From: Microbacterium sp. Yaish 1
Lineage (GTDB): Bacteria > Actinomycetota > Actinomycetes > Actinomycetales > Microbacteriaceae
Assembly: GCF_002245215.1 (NCBI RefSeq)
Contig: NZ_NPMR01000001.1
Span: 806,001-870,000 of the forward strand
Length of the DNA: 64,000 bases
Reading direction: 5' to 3'
Shown here piece by piece: positions 53,401 to 62,431 of this stretch (position 1 is its first letter; the number at the start of each line of letters is the position of its first letter). The position numbers were made by a program, and so were the translations under genes. The notes under the pieces are model-generated. The model was not told the origin of the DNA. It worked only from the letters and a program-made list of their open reading frames with translations, and searched no databases.

Positions 53401-54528
53401 GAGGACGGCGGCACGGTCGTGACCATCAGCGGCGAGGGCTTCCTCGGAGCCACCGCGGTCACGTTCGACGGGCTCGCCGGTACCGATCTCGAGGTCGTCA
53501 GCGACAGCGAGATCCGGGTGACGACACCCGCGCACGCACCGGCACTCGTCGACGTCGTGGTGGTGCACCCGAACGGCGACAGCGCACCGTTCGGCTTCAC
53601 CTACGTCGCGGGCACCGAGATCGACGGCGTCACCCCTCCGGGCGGACCGGAGGAGGGCGGGAACACCGTCGTGATCACGGGCTCGTGCTTCACGGGCGCG
53701 ACGGCGGTCCTCTTCGGCGGCGTGCCGGCGACCAGCTTCACCGTCGAGAGCGACACGCGCATCACCGCGGTCGTTCCGGCCGGCACCGGCGTGGTCGACG
53801 TCGAGATCGTGGGTGCTGCGGCGTGCGGCAGCGAGACGCTGCCGGACGGGTACGAGTACACCGACGAGCCGGTCATCGGCACGATCGCCCCGGATCGCGG
53901 GCCCGAGACGGGCGGGACCGTCGTCACCGTCACGGGAACCAACTTCACGGGCGCGACATCCGTCACCTTCGACGGGGTCGCGGGGTCGGACCTGACCGTC
54001 GTCTCGGACACCGAGCTGCGCGTGACCACTCCGGCCCACGCAGCCGGTGACGCCGCCGTCGTCGTGACCACCCCCGCGGGATCGAGCGACGCCGGTCTGT
54101 TCACCTTCTTCGCCGTGGCCGACATCGGCGGGGTCGCGCCGGGCACGGGCCCGATCGCGGGCGGCACGGTCGTGACCATCACGGGCCAGTGCTTCACCGG
54201 GGCGACGGCGGTGCTGTTCGGCGAGGTGCCCGCGCAGTTCGAGGTGGTCAACGACGGCGTGATCCGGGCGGTCTCGCCGTCGGCTGCGGCGACGGGCGCC
54301 GTTCCGGTCACGGTCGTGGGCGCGGGCGAGTGCGGCACGGCCGTCGAGCCGGGCGCGTTCACCTACACGGTCGGGGCGACGGGGTCCGCAGCGTCGGGGC
54401 CGAACGGGAACGGCAGCGCCCTCGCCGCCACCGGTGGCGACGGCGCGGGAGCGGGCGCGCTCGCGATGACGGCCCTGATGCTCATGCTGGGCGGGGCGCT
54501 GGTGATCGCGCGACGCCGACTCGCCTGA
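50479..54528 (+). CDS. Large surface protein: choice-of-anchor-G-like domain, nine IPT/TIG modules, LAxTG sorting signal
   Basis: 1349 residues. A signal peptide (about 25-53, ending AIAAPT) precedes a region of about 480 residues resembling choice-of-anchor G proteins (SSSGALDLDSIAALAGAYG). Nine IPT/TIG beta modules of about 84 residues follow (about 541-1300). The C-terminus has LAATG (about 1315-1319), a hydrophobic helix and RRRLA, a sorting signal of the LAxTG type used by class E sortases of actinobacteria. It is therefore a wall-anchored, extended adhesin-like protein; the binding target is unknown. GTG start with GAGGGGG upstream. Confidence 0.88.
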   Translation: MVDASTGTRKRPTTRRGGRAPDRPPRRWLPFLAAGTALGLTAGSLGAGAAIAAPTDRAESEAVFLSSSGALDLDSIAALAGAYGAFPPASESSSSLDLSLLGAIDIGLGLQLFGPNSIVSLGATEQYQRSTATEAYAATGLLAADGAIAVGDGSPGQNTTLNLTPVLGAVGADGLISQLSVELGAVSASALATRAAGGVTTSGDYQIASGLVTANAPALTGLTTALDADLTTIGESVTALGATGGPVDTTVGGLLGGIDTVLETALGGLVDLEDPTVTTGLALDLSGVLDTATATPFVSGPLTVTLSTGEIVIDLDEVYDLNALAPGTELIDAATLNGEVTAALSDILTAQLPARVGTALTAALNGTAATIVIDTGVAVALPLVPPSVGDLTITVDGTVGGLLGTPGSAAPVVTADGTLLGLPLGPLADPIVDVVVGSILPAVGDLIETVLSTDAVEDLVTTAATGTVTTLAPLVDVLQDVVSLTANVQEAPGDFRDPRGLDDGSFTQRALVVAVAPALLGVELNLASATVRAVPLAVPADLAIDPARGPVTGGTTTTISGTGLDSVTSVDFGGVPATSFTINPDGTITAVTPPQAAAGVVPVTVTNVDGADDSLAFEYFDVTAVDAIAPPSGSTLGGDTVTITGTCLTGTTAVLFDGVAGTDLTVVSDTQLTVTTPAGTAGAVDVEIVNPTDCGGTVVDDGFVYVEPGAPALASITPERGTELGGTVVTITGEDFTGTTAVTFDGIAATDFEVVSDTVIEATTPAHAPGVVDVVVTNEAGASAPLDFEYIDVAEIDEVAPGSGPEAGGNTVVITGDCFTGATGVTFGGVPATSFTVDGPTQITAVVPAGTAGTVDVVVVGAGDCGAAELPDGYEYVAPPVVTDLEPAAGPETGGTVVTIDGEGFTGTTGVSFGDTAGTDLEVVSDTEIRVTTPPGAPGTVPVVISHPGGDVVAGDFEYLDVPAVTSIDPATGPEDGGTVVTISGEGFLGATAVTFDGLAGTDLEVVSDSEIRVTTPAHAPALVDVVVVHPNGDSAPFGFTYVAGTEIDGVTPPGGPEEGGNTVVITGSCFTGATAVLFGGVPATSFTVESDTRITAVVPAGTGVVDVEIVGAAACGSETLPDGYEYTDEPVIGTIAPDRGPETGGTVVTVTGTNFTGATSVTFDGVAGSDLTVVSDTELRVTTPAHAAGDAAVVVTTPAGSSDAGLFTFFAVADIGGVAPGTGPIAGGTVVTITGQCFTGATAVLFGEVPAQFEVVNDGVIRAVSPSAAATGAVPVTVVGAGECGTAVEPGAFTYTVGATGSAASGPNGNGSALAATGGDGAGAGALAMTALMLMLGGALVIARRRLA
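52102..54380 (+). repeat. Nine tandem IPT/TIG-encoding repeats
   Basis: Each unit of about 250 bases encodes a module starting I-x-P-x-x-G-P-x-x-GGTVVTI-x-G and containing F-x-G-T/A-x-x-V-x-F. Units 2, 4, 7 and 9 carry two Cys each (for example CFTG and DCGA), while units 1, 3, 5, 6 and 8 have none. Units 5 and 6 are close at DNA level around GTCAGCGACA near 53251 and 53491. Confidence 0.85.
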
Positions 54529-54546
54529 GACTTCCGTCAGACGGCA

Positions 54547-54586
54547 CGAGCGGCCCTCTCCTCCGCAAGGAGGAGGGGGCCGCTCG
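54547..54586. terminator. Strong bidirectional terminator between TIG gene and glmM
   Basis: A long stem beginning CGAGCGGCCC and ending GGGCCGCTCG, with an inner CTCCTCC/GGAGGAG stem and a four-base GCAA loop. It lies between the convergent stops at 54528 and 54591. Confidence 0.85.
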
Positions 54587-54590
54587 GCGG

Positions 54591-55949
54591 TCAGAGCGCG
54601 AGACGGTCGGCCACGACGGCCGCGAGCTCGTCGGCGATGGCCCGGGCTTCGTCCTCGGTCGTGGCCTCGACCATGACGCGGACGAGCGGCTCGGTACCGG
54701 AGGCGCGCAGGAGCACGCGACCGGAATCGCCGAGGCGCGCGGTAGCCGCGGCGACGGCATCCTGGACGCCCGTGTCGCTGGCGACCCGCTCGCGATCGAC
54801 GCCGCGGACATTGACCAGCACCTGCGGATACACCGTCATGACAGACGCGAGCTCGGCCGCGGTCTTGCCCTGGCGCGCCATCTCGGCGGCGAGGTGGAGC
54901 CCGGTCAGCAGACCGTCGCCGGTCGTCGCGTAACGGCTCATGATGACGTGCCCGCTCTGCTCACCACCGAGACCGAAACGGCCCTGGGTCATGCGCTCGA
55001 GCACGTAGCGGTCGCCGACGGCGGTCTGCTCGACGGTGATGCCGTGCTCGGCCATCGCGCGGTGCAGCCCGAGATTGCTCATGACCGTCGCGACGAGGGT
55101 GCTGAAGGGCAGACGTCCGCGCTGCTTCATCGCCACCGCGAGGATGGCCATGATCTGGTCGCCGTCGATGACGCGCCCCTCGGCGTCGACCGCGAGGCAG
55201 CGATCGGCGTCGCCGTCGTGCGCGATGCCGATGTCGGCCCCGGTGCGGATGACCTCGGCCGCCACCCGGTCGAGGTGGGTCGACCCGACGCCGTCGTTGA
55301 TGTTGAGGCCGTCGGGGTCGGCGCCGATGACGGTGACCTTCGCACCGGCGTCGCGGAACGTCTGCGGCGACACCCCGGACGCCGCGCCGTGCGCGCAGTC
55401 GATGACGACGTGGATTCCGTCGAGCGTGTGCGGCAGCGAGCCGAGCAGGTGGACGACATAGCGGTCCTCGGCGTCGGCGAACACCCTGATGCGGCCGACA
55501 TCGGCGCCCGTGGGCTGCAGCTTGGGCCCCGTGAGGGCCTCTTCGATCCGGCGCTCGACCTCGTCGGGGAGCTTGACGCCGCCGCGCGCGAAGATCTTGA
55601 TGCCGTTGTCGGGGGCGGGGTTGTGGGATGCCGAGACCATGACCCCGAAGTCAGCGTCGATGTCGCCGACGAGGAACGCAGCGGCCGGAGTGGGCAGGAC
55701 GCCCGCGTCGAGCACGTCGACGCCCGACGAGGCGAGCCCGGCGGCGACGGCGGCCGAGAGGAACTCCCCCGAGACGCGGGGGTCGCGTGCCACGACAGCG
55801 GTCAGCCGCTTGCCGGCGGCCTTGCGCGCCTCGGCGATACGGCCCTGGCCCAGGACGACGGCAGTCGCCTGGGCCAGGGTGAGTGCGAGTTCGGCGGTGA
55901 GGGGGCCGTTGGCCAGCCCCCGAACACCGTCCGTACCGAACAGCGCCAC
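54591..55949 (-). CDS. glmM: Phosphoglucosamine mutase
   Basis: 452 residues. N-terminal LFGTDGVRG, the phosphoserine loop [14 protein letters not shown] (catalytic Ser about 108), metal loop [11 protein letters not shown] near 245 and the sugar-binding GGEQSGHVI near 330. C-terminal [14 protein letters not shown] binds phosphate. It converts glucosamine 6-phosphate to the 1-phosphate. The GTG start is five bases after the rpsI stop, so glmM is the third gene of the rplM-rpsI-glmM operon, a common actinobacterial order. Confidence 0.97.
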   Translation of the reverse strand: MALFGTDGVRGLANGPLTAELALTLAQATAVVLGQGRIAEARKAAGKRLTAVVARDPRVSGEFLSAAVAAGLASSGVDVLDAGVLPTPAAAFLVGDIDADFGVMVSASHNPAPDNGIKIFARGGVKLPDEVERRIEEALTGPKLQPTGADVGRIRVFADAEDRYVVHLLGSLPHTLDGIHVVIDCAHGAASGVSPQTFRDAGAKVTVIGADPDGLNINDGVGSTHLDRVAAEVIRTGADIGIAHDGDADRCLAVDAEGRVIDGDQIMAILAVAMKQRGRLPFSTLVATVMSNLGLHRAMAEHGITVEQTAVGDRYVLERMTQGRFGLGGEQSGHVIMSRYATTGDGLLTGLHLAAEMARQGKTAAELASVMTVYPQVLVNVRGVDRERVASDTGVQDAVAAATARLGDSGRVLLRASGTEPLVRVMVEATTEDEARAIADELAAVVADRLAL

Positions 55950-55954
55950 GGAGC

Positions 55955-56446
55955 TTAACGCTTCGAGTACTGCGGAGCCTTACGCGCCTTCTTGAGACCG
56001 GCCTTCTTGCGCTCCTTGACGCGAGCGTCGCGCGAGAGGAAGCCGGCCTTCTTCAGGGTCGGGCGGTTGTTCTCGGCGTCGATCTCGTTGAGCGCGCGGG
56101 CGATGCCCAGGCGCAGCGCGCCGGCCTGACCCGAGGGGCCACCACCGGAGATGCGCGCGATGACGTCGTACGAGCCGGCGAGCTCGAGCACCGTGAACGG
56201 GTCGTTGATGAGCTGCTGGTGCAGCTTGTTCGGGAAGTAGTCCTCGAGCGTGCGCCCGTTGACCGTGATGGTGCCCGAACCGGGGATGAGGCGCACGCGG
56301 GCGATGGCCTGCTTGCGACGGCCCACGGCGGCGCCGGGGACCGAGAGGACCGGACGCGGCGCGGAAGCGGCGGCGGCCTCCGAGGCGGGCGTCTCGGTCG
56401 AGTAGTTCTGGGGGGTCTCCTCGAGGGAGTCAGCGATCTTCGCCAT
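55955..56446 (-). CDS. rpsI: 30S ribosomal protein S9
   Basis: 163 residues. The conserved core starts [18 protein letters not shown] near 41 and ends in the invariant SKR tail that reaches the P-site tRNA. Residues 1-40 are an acidic/Ala-rich extension common in actinobacteria. It lies 29 bases downstream of rplM, its usual partner. Confidence 0.98.
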   Translation of the reverse strand: MAKIADSLEETPQNYSTETPASEAAAASAPRPVLSVPGAAVGRRKQAIARVRLIPGSGTITVNGRTLEDYFPNKLHQQLINDPFTVLELAGSYDVIARISGGGPSGQAGALRLGIARALNEIDAENNRPTLKKAGFLSRDARVKERKKAGLKKARKAPQYSKR

Positions 56447-56475
56447 CAGTGTTTCCTTGAGTGTTTTCGCGGCGC

Positions 56476-56922
56476 TTACTGGGCGACCTGGTCGAAGGTG
56501 TAGGTGGTGGGCTGCTGCGCAGCGTGCGGGTGCTCGGCACCGGCGTAGACCTTGAGCTTCGAGAGCTGCTGGCGGCCCAGGCTGTTCTTCGGGAGCATGC
56601 CGCGGATGGCCTTCTCGACCGCGCGGACGGGGTTCTTCTCGAGCAGCTCCTCGTACGAGACGGCCTTGAGGCCGCCCGGGTAGCCCGAGTGGCGGTACGC
56701 CATCTTCTTCTGGAGCTTCTGACCGGTCAGCGCCACCTTGTCGGCGTTGACGACGATGACGAAGTCACCGGTGTCGACGTGGGGCGCGAAGGAAGCCTTG
56801 TGCTTGCCGCGGAGGAGAACGGCGGCGTGCGAGGCGAGGCGGCCGAGGACGACGTCGGTTGCGTCGATGACCAGCCACTCGCGCTGGATCTCGCCAGCCT
56901 TGGGGGTGAAAGTGCGCGTCAC
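56476..56922 (-). CDS. rplM: 50S ribosomal protein L13
   Basis: 148 residues from GTG 56922 ([15 protein letters not shown]). [16 protein letters not shown] near 16, [14 protein letters not shown] near 51 and [11 protein letters not shown] near 73 are diagnostic. The frame extends upstream, but that sequence is leader RNA rather than protein. A leader of about 130 bases separates it from its promoter, which fits autogenous control known for this operon in other bacteria. Confidence 0.97.
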   Translation of the reverse strand: MTRTFTPKAGEIQREWLVIDATDVVLGRLASHAAVLLRGKHKASFAPHVDTGDFVIVVNADKVALTGQKLQKKMAYRHSGYPGGLKAVSYEELLEKNPVRAVEKAIRGMLPKNSLGRQQLSKLKVYAGAEHPHAAQQPTTYTFDQVAQ

Positions 56923-57056
56923 AGTAGTGCTGCTTTCTTGAATCGAACGGAGGAGTTCGTGAATCCCGCTCCGGGGTGGTTCGTCCGAGACGAACACGCC
57001 AGTGGAGGGCTCACGTTCGTGGCGACACGCCTGCGTGGCATGCGCACCAAAGAGAC
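56923..57056 (-). promoter_or_regulatory. 5' leader of the rplM-rpsI-glmM operon
   Basis: The region between the predicted start site and rplM contains a perfect GTTCGTC-(3)-GACGAAC hairpin (56979-56995) and other GC-rich stems. L13 operons in several bacteria have leader RNAs that bind the ribosomal protein. Whether this one does is inference. Confidence 0.45.
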
Positions 57057-57084
57057 AGCGTACGCTATCGGTCGACGTTATCAA
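57057..57084 (-). promoter_or_regulatory. Promoter of the rplM operon
   Basis: On the minus strand TTGATA (57084-57079) and TACGCT (57062-57057) are 16 bp apart. It lies about 135 bases before rplM and about 65 bases from the divergent kinase gene. Confidence 0.6.
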
Positions 57085-57147
57085 AGCCGCGCCTGTCCCC
57101 CCGGGCCGTCCTCGATCTCTCATGCACCCTCGATCGGAGACCCCGGA

Positions 57148-58857
57148 ATGCCCCTGTTCGAACCGCAGCGTGCGCGCGCCGGGCGCATCCGGGTGTTCAC
57201 TCGCGCGCAGCTGCCTTTCGTGATCGGCACGTTCGTCGTGATCGCCGCTCTCGCCGTCGGGGCGCCGTCGTCGCTCTCGTCACCGTTCGTGGGCGCCGCG
57301 GTGGTCCTCGTCATCGTGGCCTCGATGGCCGGCGCGCTCGTCCCGTGGGAGCTGTTCTCGTCGTCCTGGCTGATCGCCCTGGCCGTGGCCGACATCGTCG
57401 CCGTCGCACTCCTGCGCACCGAAGTCGTCTGGCTCCTTCCCGGGGTGAGCATGCTGGCGATCTTCCCGATCCTCTGGATCGCGTACGGCTTCCCGCCGGT
57501 CGCGTTCACCGCCGCGGTGGGCGGCGCGGCGTTCATGACGTCGCTCCCCTTCATCGTCCGCGGCAGCTGGCCGGCGACGCCGCTGGAGTGGGCCAACGTC
57601 TTCACCCTGCCCGGACTCATCCTGGCCGTGGCCGTCGTCGTCAACATCGCCGCCCAGCATCTGCGGCGCAACGCACGCCGCTTGAGCGCATCGCACGAGG
57701 AGCGGGCCCGCGCGCTCGCGCGGGCGCACGACAACGAGCTCGTCCTGCGCACCGTGCTCGACACCGTCCGCAGCGGCGTCGCGCTCTACGACGATGCCGG
57801 CCGCCTCGTCCTGGCGAACCGCACGGCCGAGGACCTGTCGCGGGCGATGGGCTTCTCCCTCGACGAGGCGCCCTATGCGGGGGATGCCGTCCTCGCCGCC
57901 GATCGCAGCACGCCGGTCCCCCACAACGACCAGCTCATCCCGCGCGCCCTGCGCGGCGAGAGCGTGGGCGAGGCCGTCGAATGGGTCGGTCCGCCGGCCG
58001 AGCAGCGCGCCATCCTGGCCGACTCCGACCGGGTACGCCGCGCCGACGGCACTCTGCTGGGAACGCTCGTCGTCGCCCACGACGTGACCGAGATGGCCGA
58101 CGCCGCGCAGATCCGTCACGATTTCCTGCGGACCGTGTCGCACGAGCTGCGCACGCCCCTCACGAGCGTGACCGGCTATCTCGATCTCCTCACCGAGCGG
58201 GTCCGGCCGGACGATCCGGCCGCGACGCGCTATCTCTCGCTCGTCGAGCGCAACGTCCTCGTGCTGACGGACCGGATCAACGAGCTCCTCGCCGCCGCCT
58301 CGACCGACACCGAGGTGTCACCCCGGCCCGTGGCCCTCAGCGACCTGATCGCCTCGGCGGTGCGCGCCGTCACGCCGCAGGCCGAACGACGCGGCAGCTC
58401 GATCCAGCAGATCGGGGCGACGGACGAGCGCGTCGTGCTCGACCCCGTCCGCATCCGCCAGTCCCTCGAGGAGCTGCTGGTGAACGCCGTGAAGTTCAGC
58501 CCGCCCGCTTCGGTCGTCGTCATCGGCCAGCGCGTCGACGACTCGGGCATCCACATCGTCGTCAGCGACAGCGGCCCCGGACTGACCTCGCTCGAGCGGA
58601 CCCGGGTGTTCGATCCGTTCTACCGGACCCCCTACGCTCGCCAGCACGCGATCCAGGGCTTCGGCATCGGGCTCTCCGTGGTGCGCAATGCTGTCGTGGC
58701 GCACGGCGGTCGCGTCCGGGTGGCGGCATCGGCGTCGGGCGGCACCGCGATGGCCATCGTCCTGCCGACTGTCCTGCCGACCACCCCGCCGGGCGAACGG
58801 GCCCTCGAGGCCCCGATGTCAAGTCCAGGCGGGACATTCGTCGCGACAGGAGAATGA
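57148..58857 (+). CDS. Membrane PAS-domain sensor histidine kinase
   Basis: 569 residues. About five or six membrane helices (residues 20-172), then a PAS domain (about 195-330, [21 protein letters not shown]), the HisKA H-box [16 protein letters not shown] (about 333-348) and a full HATPase domain: N-box [19 protein letters not shown] and GFGIGLSVV. It should be an active kinase. No response regulator is adjacent. ATG 57148 has GGAGA seven bases upstream. It is divergent from rplM. Confidence 0.92.
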   Translation: MPLFEPQRARAGRIRVFTRAQLPFVIGTFVVIAALAVGAPSSLSSPFVGAAVVLVIVASMAGALVPWELFSSSWLIALAVADIVAVALLRTEVVWLLPGVSMLAIFPILWIAYGFPPVAFTAAVGGAAFMTSLPFIVRGSWPATPLEWANVFTLPGLILAVAVVVNIAAQHLRRNARRLSASHEERARALARAHDNELVLRTVLDTVRSGVALYDDAGRLVLANRTAEDLSRAMGFSLDEAPYAGDAVLAADRSTPVPHNDQLIPRALRGESVGEAVEWVGPPAEQRAILADSDRVRRADGTLLGTLVVAHDVTEMADAAQIRHDFLRTVSHELRTPLTSVTGYLDLLTERVRPDDPAATRYLSLVERNVLVLTDRINELLAAASTDTEVSPRPVALSDLIASAVRAVTPQAERRGSSIQQIGATDERVVLDPVRIRQSLEELLVNAVKFSPPASVVVIGQRVDDSGIHIVVSDSGPGLTSLERTRVFDPFYRTPYARQHAIQGFGIGLSVVRNAVVAHGGRVRVAASASGGTAMAIVLPTVLPTTPPGERALEAPMSSPGGTFVATGE

Positions 58858-58908
58858 TCCCGACGCTGAGACTCTCGACAACTCGGCCCGTTCGAGGTGA
58901 CGACGACG

Positions 58909-59970
58909 ATGAGCGCTTCCCCCTACGACCACGCCCCCGCGGCCGAGGCCGCCCTCGCCGGCGCCGCGACCGACTGGGCGGCGCAGGTGACGTCGGTCGG
59001 GATCGTCGAGCTCGACGACGCCGGCGTCGTGCGGTCGTGGAACCCCGGGGCGGAGCGATTGAAGCGGTACGCCGCAGCGGAGGTCATCGGCACGTCCTTC
59101 GCGCGGTTCTACCGGGCCGAGGACCGCGAGCGCGGCCGTCCGGAGCGGCTGCTCGCCACCGCGCGCGCCGAGGGCTCGGTCGAGGACACCGGCTGGCGGG
59201 TCCGCGGTGACGGCTCGCTCGTCTGGGCGCACGTGCTCATCACGGCCGTCCGCGACGAGGACGGCGCACCCGCGGGGTTCGTGAAGATCGTGCGGGATCT
59301 GAGCGAGGCCAAGCGCATCGATGACGAGAAGGACGGCTTCCTCCGCGCGTTCGCGCACGACCTCCTCTCTCCCATCACGGCCCTGCGCGGGTATGTCGAC
59401 CTGCTCGAGGACGAGATCCCGGAAGCTCAGGCGGGACTGCTGCAGCACGTCTCGCGCGTCACCGACCACATCATCGCGATGGTGGGCGAGCTGTCCTCGC
59501 ACGTACGGGGAGGTCACGGCGACGAGAGCGAGGAGACCGATCTGCTGGCGCTCGCCCGCGAGGCGGCCGAGCTCGTGCTCCCGGGAGACGTCAACGAACG
59601 GGTGGACGTGCGCGGCGCCGGGCACGCGCACGTGTCGACCGATCGCGCACTGCTGCGCCGCGCGCTCGCGAACATCATCGACAACGCGGCGAAGTACAGC
59701 GAGGACGCGATCGTGATCTCGGTGTCGGAGCAGCCCGATGCCGCGGTCGTGTCGGTCGCCGACAGCGGGCGAGGCATCGATCCGGCCGACCTCGCGACGA
59801 TCTTCGAGCCCTACCGCCGGGGACGTCTCTCCGACCCCGGCGACGGCGGCACCGGCGTCGGACTCGCGAGCGTCCGCGACATCGCGCGCCGGCTGGGCGG
59901 CGAGGCGTTCATCGAGAGCACCCCGGGGGCCGGGACGACGGTCACCCTGCGGCTGCCGCCCTCACAGTGA
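58909..59970 (+). CDS. Cytosolic PAS-domain sensor histidine kinase
   Basis: 353 residues, no membrane helices. PAS domain at about 20-135 (GIVELDDAGVVRSWNPGAERLKRY), a divergent H-box FLRAFAHDLLSPITALRGY (about 143-161; His followed by DL rather than EL) and an HATPase domain (ANIIDNAAKYSED near 248, DSGRGIDPAD near 282, GTGVGLASVRDIA near 315). ATG 58909 is chosen; a GTG at 58897 would add four residues. It follows the previous kinase by 51 bases and is probably co-transcribed. Its 3' end overlaps the convergent gene by 9 bases. Confidence 0.9.
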   Translation: MSASPYDHAPAAEAALAGAATDWAAQVTSVGIVELDDAGVVRSWNPGAERLKRYAAAEVIGTSFARFYRAEDRERGRPERLLATARAEGSVEDTGWRVRGDGSLVWAHVLITAVRDEDGAPAGFVKIVRDLSEAKRIDDEKDGFLRAFAHDLLSPITALRGYVDLLEDEIPEAQAGLLQHVSRVTDHIIAMVGELSSHVRGGHGDESEETDLLALAREAAELVLPGDVNERVDVRGAGHAHVSTDRALLRRALANIIDNAAKYSEDAIVISVSEQPDAAVVSVADSGRGIDPADLATIFEPYRRGRLSDPGDGGTGVGLASVRDIARRLGGEAFIESTPGAGTTVTLRLPPSQ

Positions 59971-61593
59971 CGGCGGCGGGATGACCGTCTCGAGGACGAC
60001 GTCGCCGCCGTCCTGGAAGACGCGGCGTCCGATGGTCCCGAGGCCGCGTCCGGGGCGCGGGGCGAGCCGGCCCGGCGAGGCGACCCGCAGCAGGAGCGAT
60101 CCCGACCCGGTGACGCGTGCGATCACCTGAGCGCGACGCGCACCGGAGTGCTTGACGGCGTTGACGAGCGCGTCGGTGACGACCGAGGCGACGCGCTCGG
60201 CGGTCTCGGGGTCGCGCAGCCGCAGCCGGACGGCGTCGTCGATCCGCTGCGTGACGGCGACGGCGGGCGTCCACGCCTCGATCAGGCGATCGAGCGATTC
60301 GCCCGGCGGCATCCTCTCGTCGGATCCGGCGTGGAGGATCTCGCGGAACGCTGCCTCGGTGCGGCTCCGGAAGTCCGCGATCTCGTCGGGCGTCGGGGCG
60401 CGCTCGTCGACGCGGGCCGCGAAGACGACGCACGCGCCCTGCGCGCGGCCGTGCAGCACGTCGATCGCGCGACGCACCGGTGCGCTCTCGTCGACCTCGG
60501 CCGCCTCACGGGCGACCTCGGCCAGTCCGCCCGCCGCACGCCGCTCGTCGGCGCCGGCCCGCGAGAGGGCGTCGCGACAGAGACCGACCAGCACCGCGAC
60601 GACGGGGACCGCGAGCACCGGGACGAGCCCGAGCACCCCGATGCGCGGCAAGAAGAGGTAGGTGACGACGCTCATCCCCACCCCGGCGGCGGTCCAGACG
60701 GCCACGAACGCGGCGGGACGCGGGGGACGGGCCCAGCGGCGCACGGCGGCGCCGGCGACGAGGTCGACGAGGATGCCGCCGACGAGACCCGCGAGCCCCA
60801 CCCCCGCTCCGCCGGCCGCGACGGCGTAGGGGAAGCAGGCCAGGGCGTAGAGCGGTGCGACGCTGAGCCAGGGCGGAGCGACCAGCCGCATCGACAGGGG
60901 CGCGTCCGCGTCGTGCGGCAGCGCCCCCGGCGCAGCGCCGTCGTCGTTCGAGCGCAGCAACCGGTCGACGCGGTGGCTCAGTCCGCGGACGTCCTCGGAG
61001 AAGGCGCGGACAGCCTCGAAGTCGACGGGACCGTCGAGCATCCGCTCCCGGGAGCGGCGGAGTGCCGCGATACCGCTCACGAGCGCATCCCGCGCCTCCG
61101 CCGCGACGCGCTGCCGCTGCGCCTCGGCGCTCGCGACCCGCGCGAGGGCGGTGCGCAGCCGCTCGGCGGCAGCACGCGAGGCGGCGTGCCGCGAGGTGAT
61201 GACGGCGACGATCGACAGCAGCGCGAGAGCGGTCACGAGGTTGGTCGCGATGCGCGAGGGCATCGGTCCGCTCGGGATGATGCCGAACAGCGCCGAGCTG
61301 ATCGCGTCGTTGACGAAGGATCGCATCGTGGCCACCACGAGCAGGCCGCCGAGCACCAGCGCACCGCGGCCGGCCCGCGACGACAGGCGGCGTTCGGCGA
61401 CGGCGACCGGAACGAGCAGCGCTGCGAGGACCGCCCACCCGAGGACGGCCACCGCCGCGCCGCGCAGGTAGGCCTCGATGCCGACGCCGCCGACGGAGGG
61501 CACCGAGAAGATCCCCGCCACCAGCAGTGACACGGCGGCGCTCCAGCGCGTGTAGAAGCCGCCGCCCGAGACCGCGTTCCACCAGGTCGTCAT
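59962..61593 (-). CDS. Membrane sensor-kinase-like protein with altered ATP-binding domain (paralogue 2)
   Basis: 543 residues, paralogous to the protein at 47157-48935. It starts TTWWNAVSGGGFYTRWSA, has two blocks of membrane helices (about 17-140 and 240-345), a candidate phosphoacceptor in DVLHGRAQ (about 377) and an N-box DALVNAVKHSG (about 478). The DxG loop is replaced by ASPGRL, then GRGLGTIGRRVF. ATG 61593 has GGAG five bases upstream. It lies between two genuine histidine kinases and the CPBP protease gene. Function unknown; the strict spacing match to its paralogue argues for a real family. Confidence 0.75.
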   Translation of the reverse strand: MTTWWNAVSGGGFYTRWSAAVSLLVAGIFSVPSVGGVGIEAYLRGAAVAVLGWAVLAALLVPVAVAERRLSSRAGRGALVLGGLLVVATMRSFVNDAISSALFGIIPSGPMPSRIATNLVTALALLSIVAVITSRHAASRAAAERLRTALARVASAEAQRQRVAAEARDALVSGIAALRRSRERMLDGPVDFEAVRAFSEDVRGLSHRVDRLLRSNDDGAAPGALPHDADAPLSMRLVAPPWLSVAPLYALACFPYAVAAGGAGVGLAGLVGGILVDLVAGAAVRRWARPPRPAAFVAVWTAAGVGMSVVTYLFLPRIGVLGLVPVLAVPVVAVLVGLCRDALSRAGADERRAAGGLAEVAREAAEVDESAPVRRAIDVLHGRAQGACVVFAARVDERAPTPDEIADFRSRTEAAFREILHAGSDERMPPGESLDRLIEAWTPAVAVTQRIDDAVRLRLRDPETAERVASVVTDALVNAVKHSGARRAQVIARVTGSGSLLLRVASPGRLAPRPGRGLGTIGRRVFQDGGDVVLETVIPPPSL

Positions 61594-61618
61594 GCGGGCT
61601 CCGTGCCGGTCCGAGGAC

Positions 61619-62431
61619 TCAGGCCGCGAACGTCCCGATGAGGGCGAGGCCGACGCCCGACAGGTTGTATACGACGTGCGCGACGACGCCCGTCCAGATG
61701 CGCCCGGTCACGAGCACGAGCCCCGCGCACACCGCGCCCACGAGCGCGATCGACAGCACGCCGTCGACGCCGAGGTCGCCGCCGACGAGATGGCTGACGA
61801 GGAAGACGGCGGTCGAGACGAGCAGGGCCGCGACACCGGCCGTCGCCGGTCCCGCGGGACGGCGCAGCAACGTGTAGACGGCGACGAGCACGACACCGCG
61901 GAAGAAGAACTCCTCCAGGACCGGCGCGACGAGGCCGGCGGCGGCGGCATCCGTCAGCCACCAGCTCGCGGGAAGCCCGCCGTCGACGAGCAGGAGCCCG
62001 GGGAAGCGGGCCTGCCCCTCGACGCTCTGCTGGATGAGCCCCTGGGCCAGACGCAGCACGGCGCCGAACCCGAGCCCGATGAGGAGGTCGGCGGGGCGGA
62101 ACCGGAGGAGCCCTGCGGGCCGGGAGAGGCGCAGCGCCAGGACGACGGGGATCAGCATCCCGAGCCAGAGCGCCGCCGTCGCCGCGATGCCGGACCACGA
62201 CGCCGCGGGCTGGAGCCACAGCACGAGATACCCGAGCATGATGCCGCCGCCCAAGCTGACGAGCGACCAGGCGAGCATCATCTCGCGCCAGTCGCGCACG
62301 CTGGATCCGCCCTGACGCCAGTCGATGCGACGGCGACGCGGGCGGCGCGAGCGCGACGGCTCGTGCTCCGCCGACGGGTCGACGGCGGGATCGGCGCCGG
62401 ACGCGACCGGCTCGCTAGGGTGGGTGTGCAC
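61619..62431 (-). CDS. CPBP-family intramembrane metalloprotease
   Basis: 270 residues with a basic Arg-rich N-terminal tail (RRPRRRR near 29) and about seven membrane helices. Catalytic motifs are EEFFFRG (about 171-177), FLVSHLVGGD near 212 and HVVYNLSG near 252, matching the CAAX protease/bacteriocin-processing (CPBP, Abi) family. Its substrate is unknown. The GTG start has TAACGT six bases upstream, so the message is probably leaderless. It is divergent from the phosphatase gene and 25 bases upstream of paralogue 2. Confidence 0.9.
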   Translation of the reverse strand: MHTHPSEPVASGADPAVDPSAEHEPSRSRRPRRRRIDWRQGGSSVRDWREMMLAWSLVSLGGGIMLGYLVLWLQPAASWSGIAATAALWLGMLIPVVLALRLSRPAGLLRFRPADLLIGLGFGAVLRLAQGLIQQSVEGQARFPGLLLVDGGLPASWWLTDAAAAGLVAPVLEEFFFRGVVLVAVYTLLRRPAGPATAGVAALLVSTAVFLVSHLVGGDLGVDGVLSIALVGAVCAGLVLVTGRIWTGVVAHVVYNLSGVGLALIGTFAA

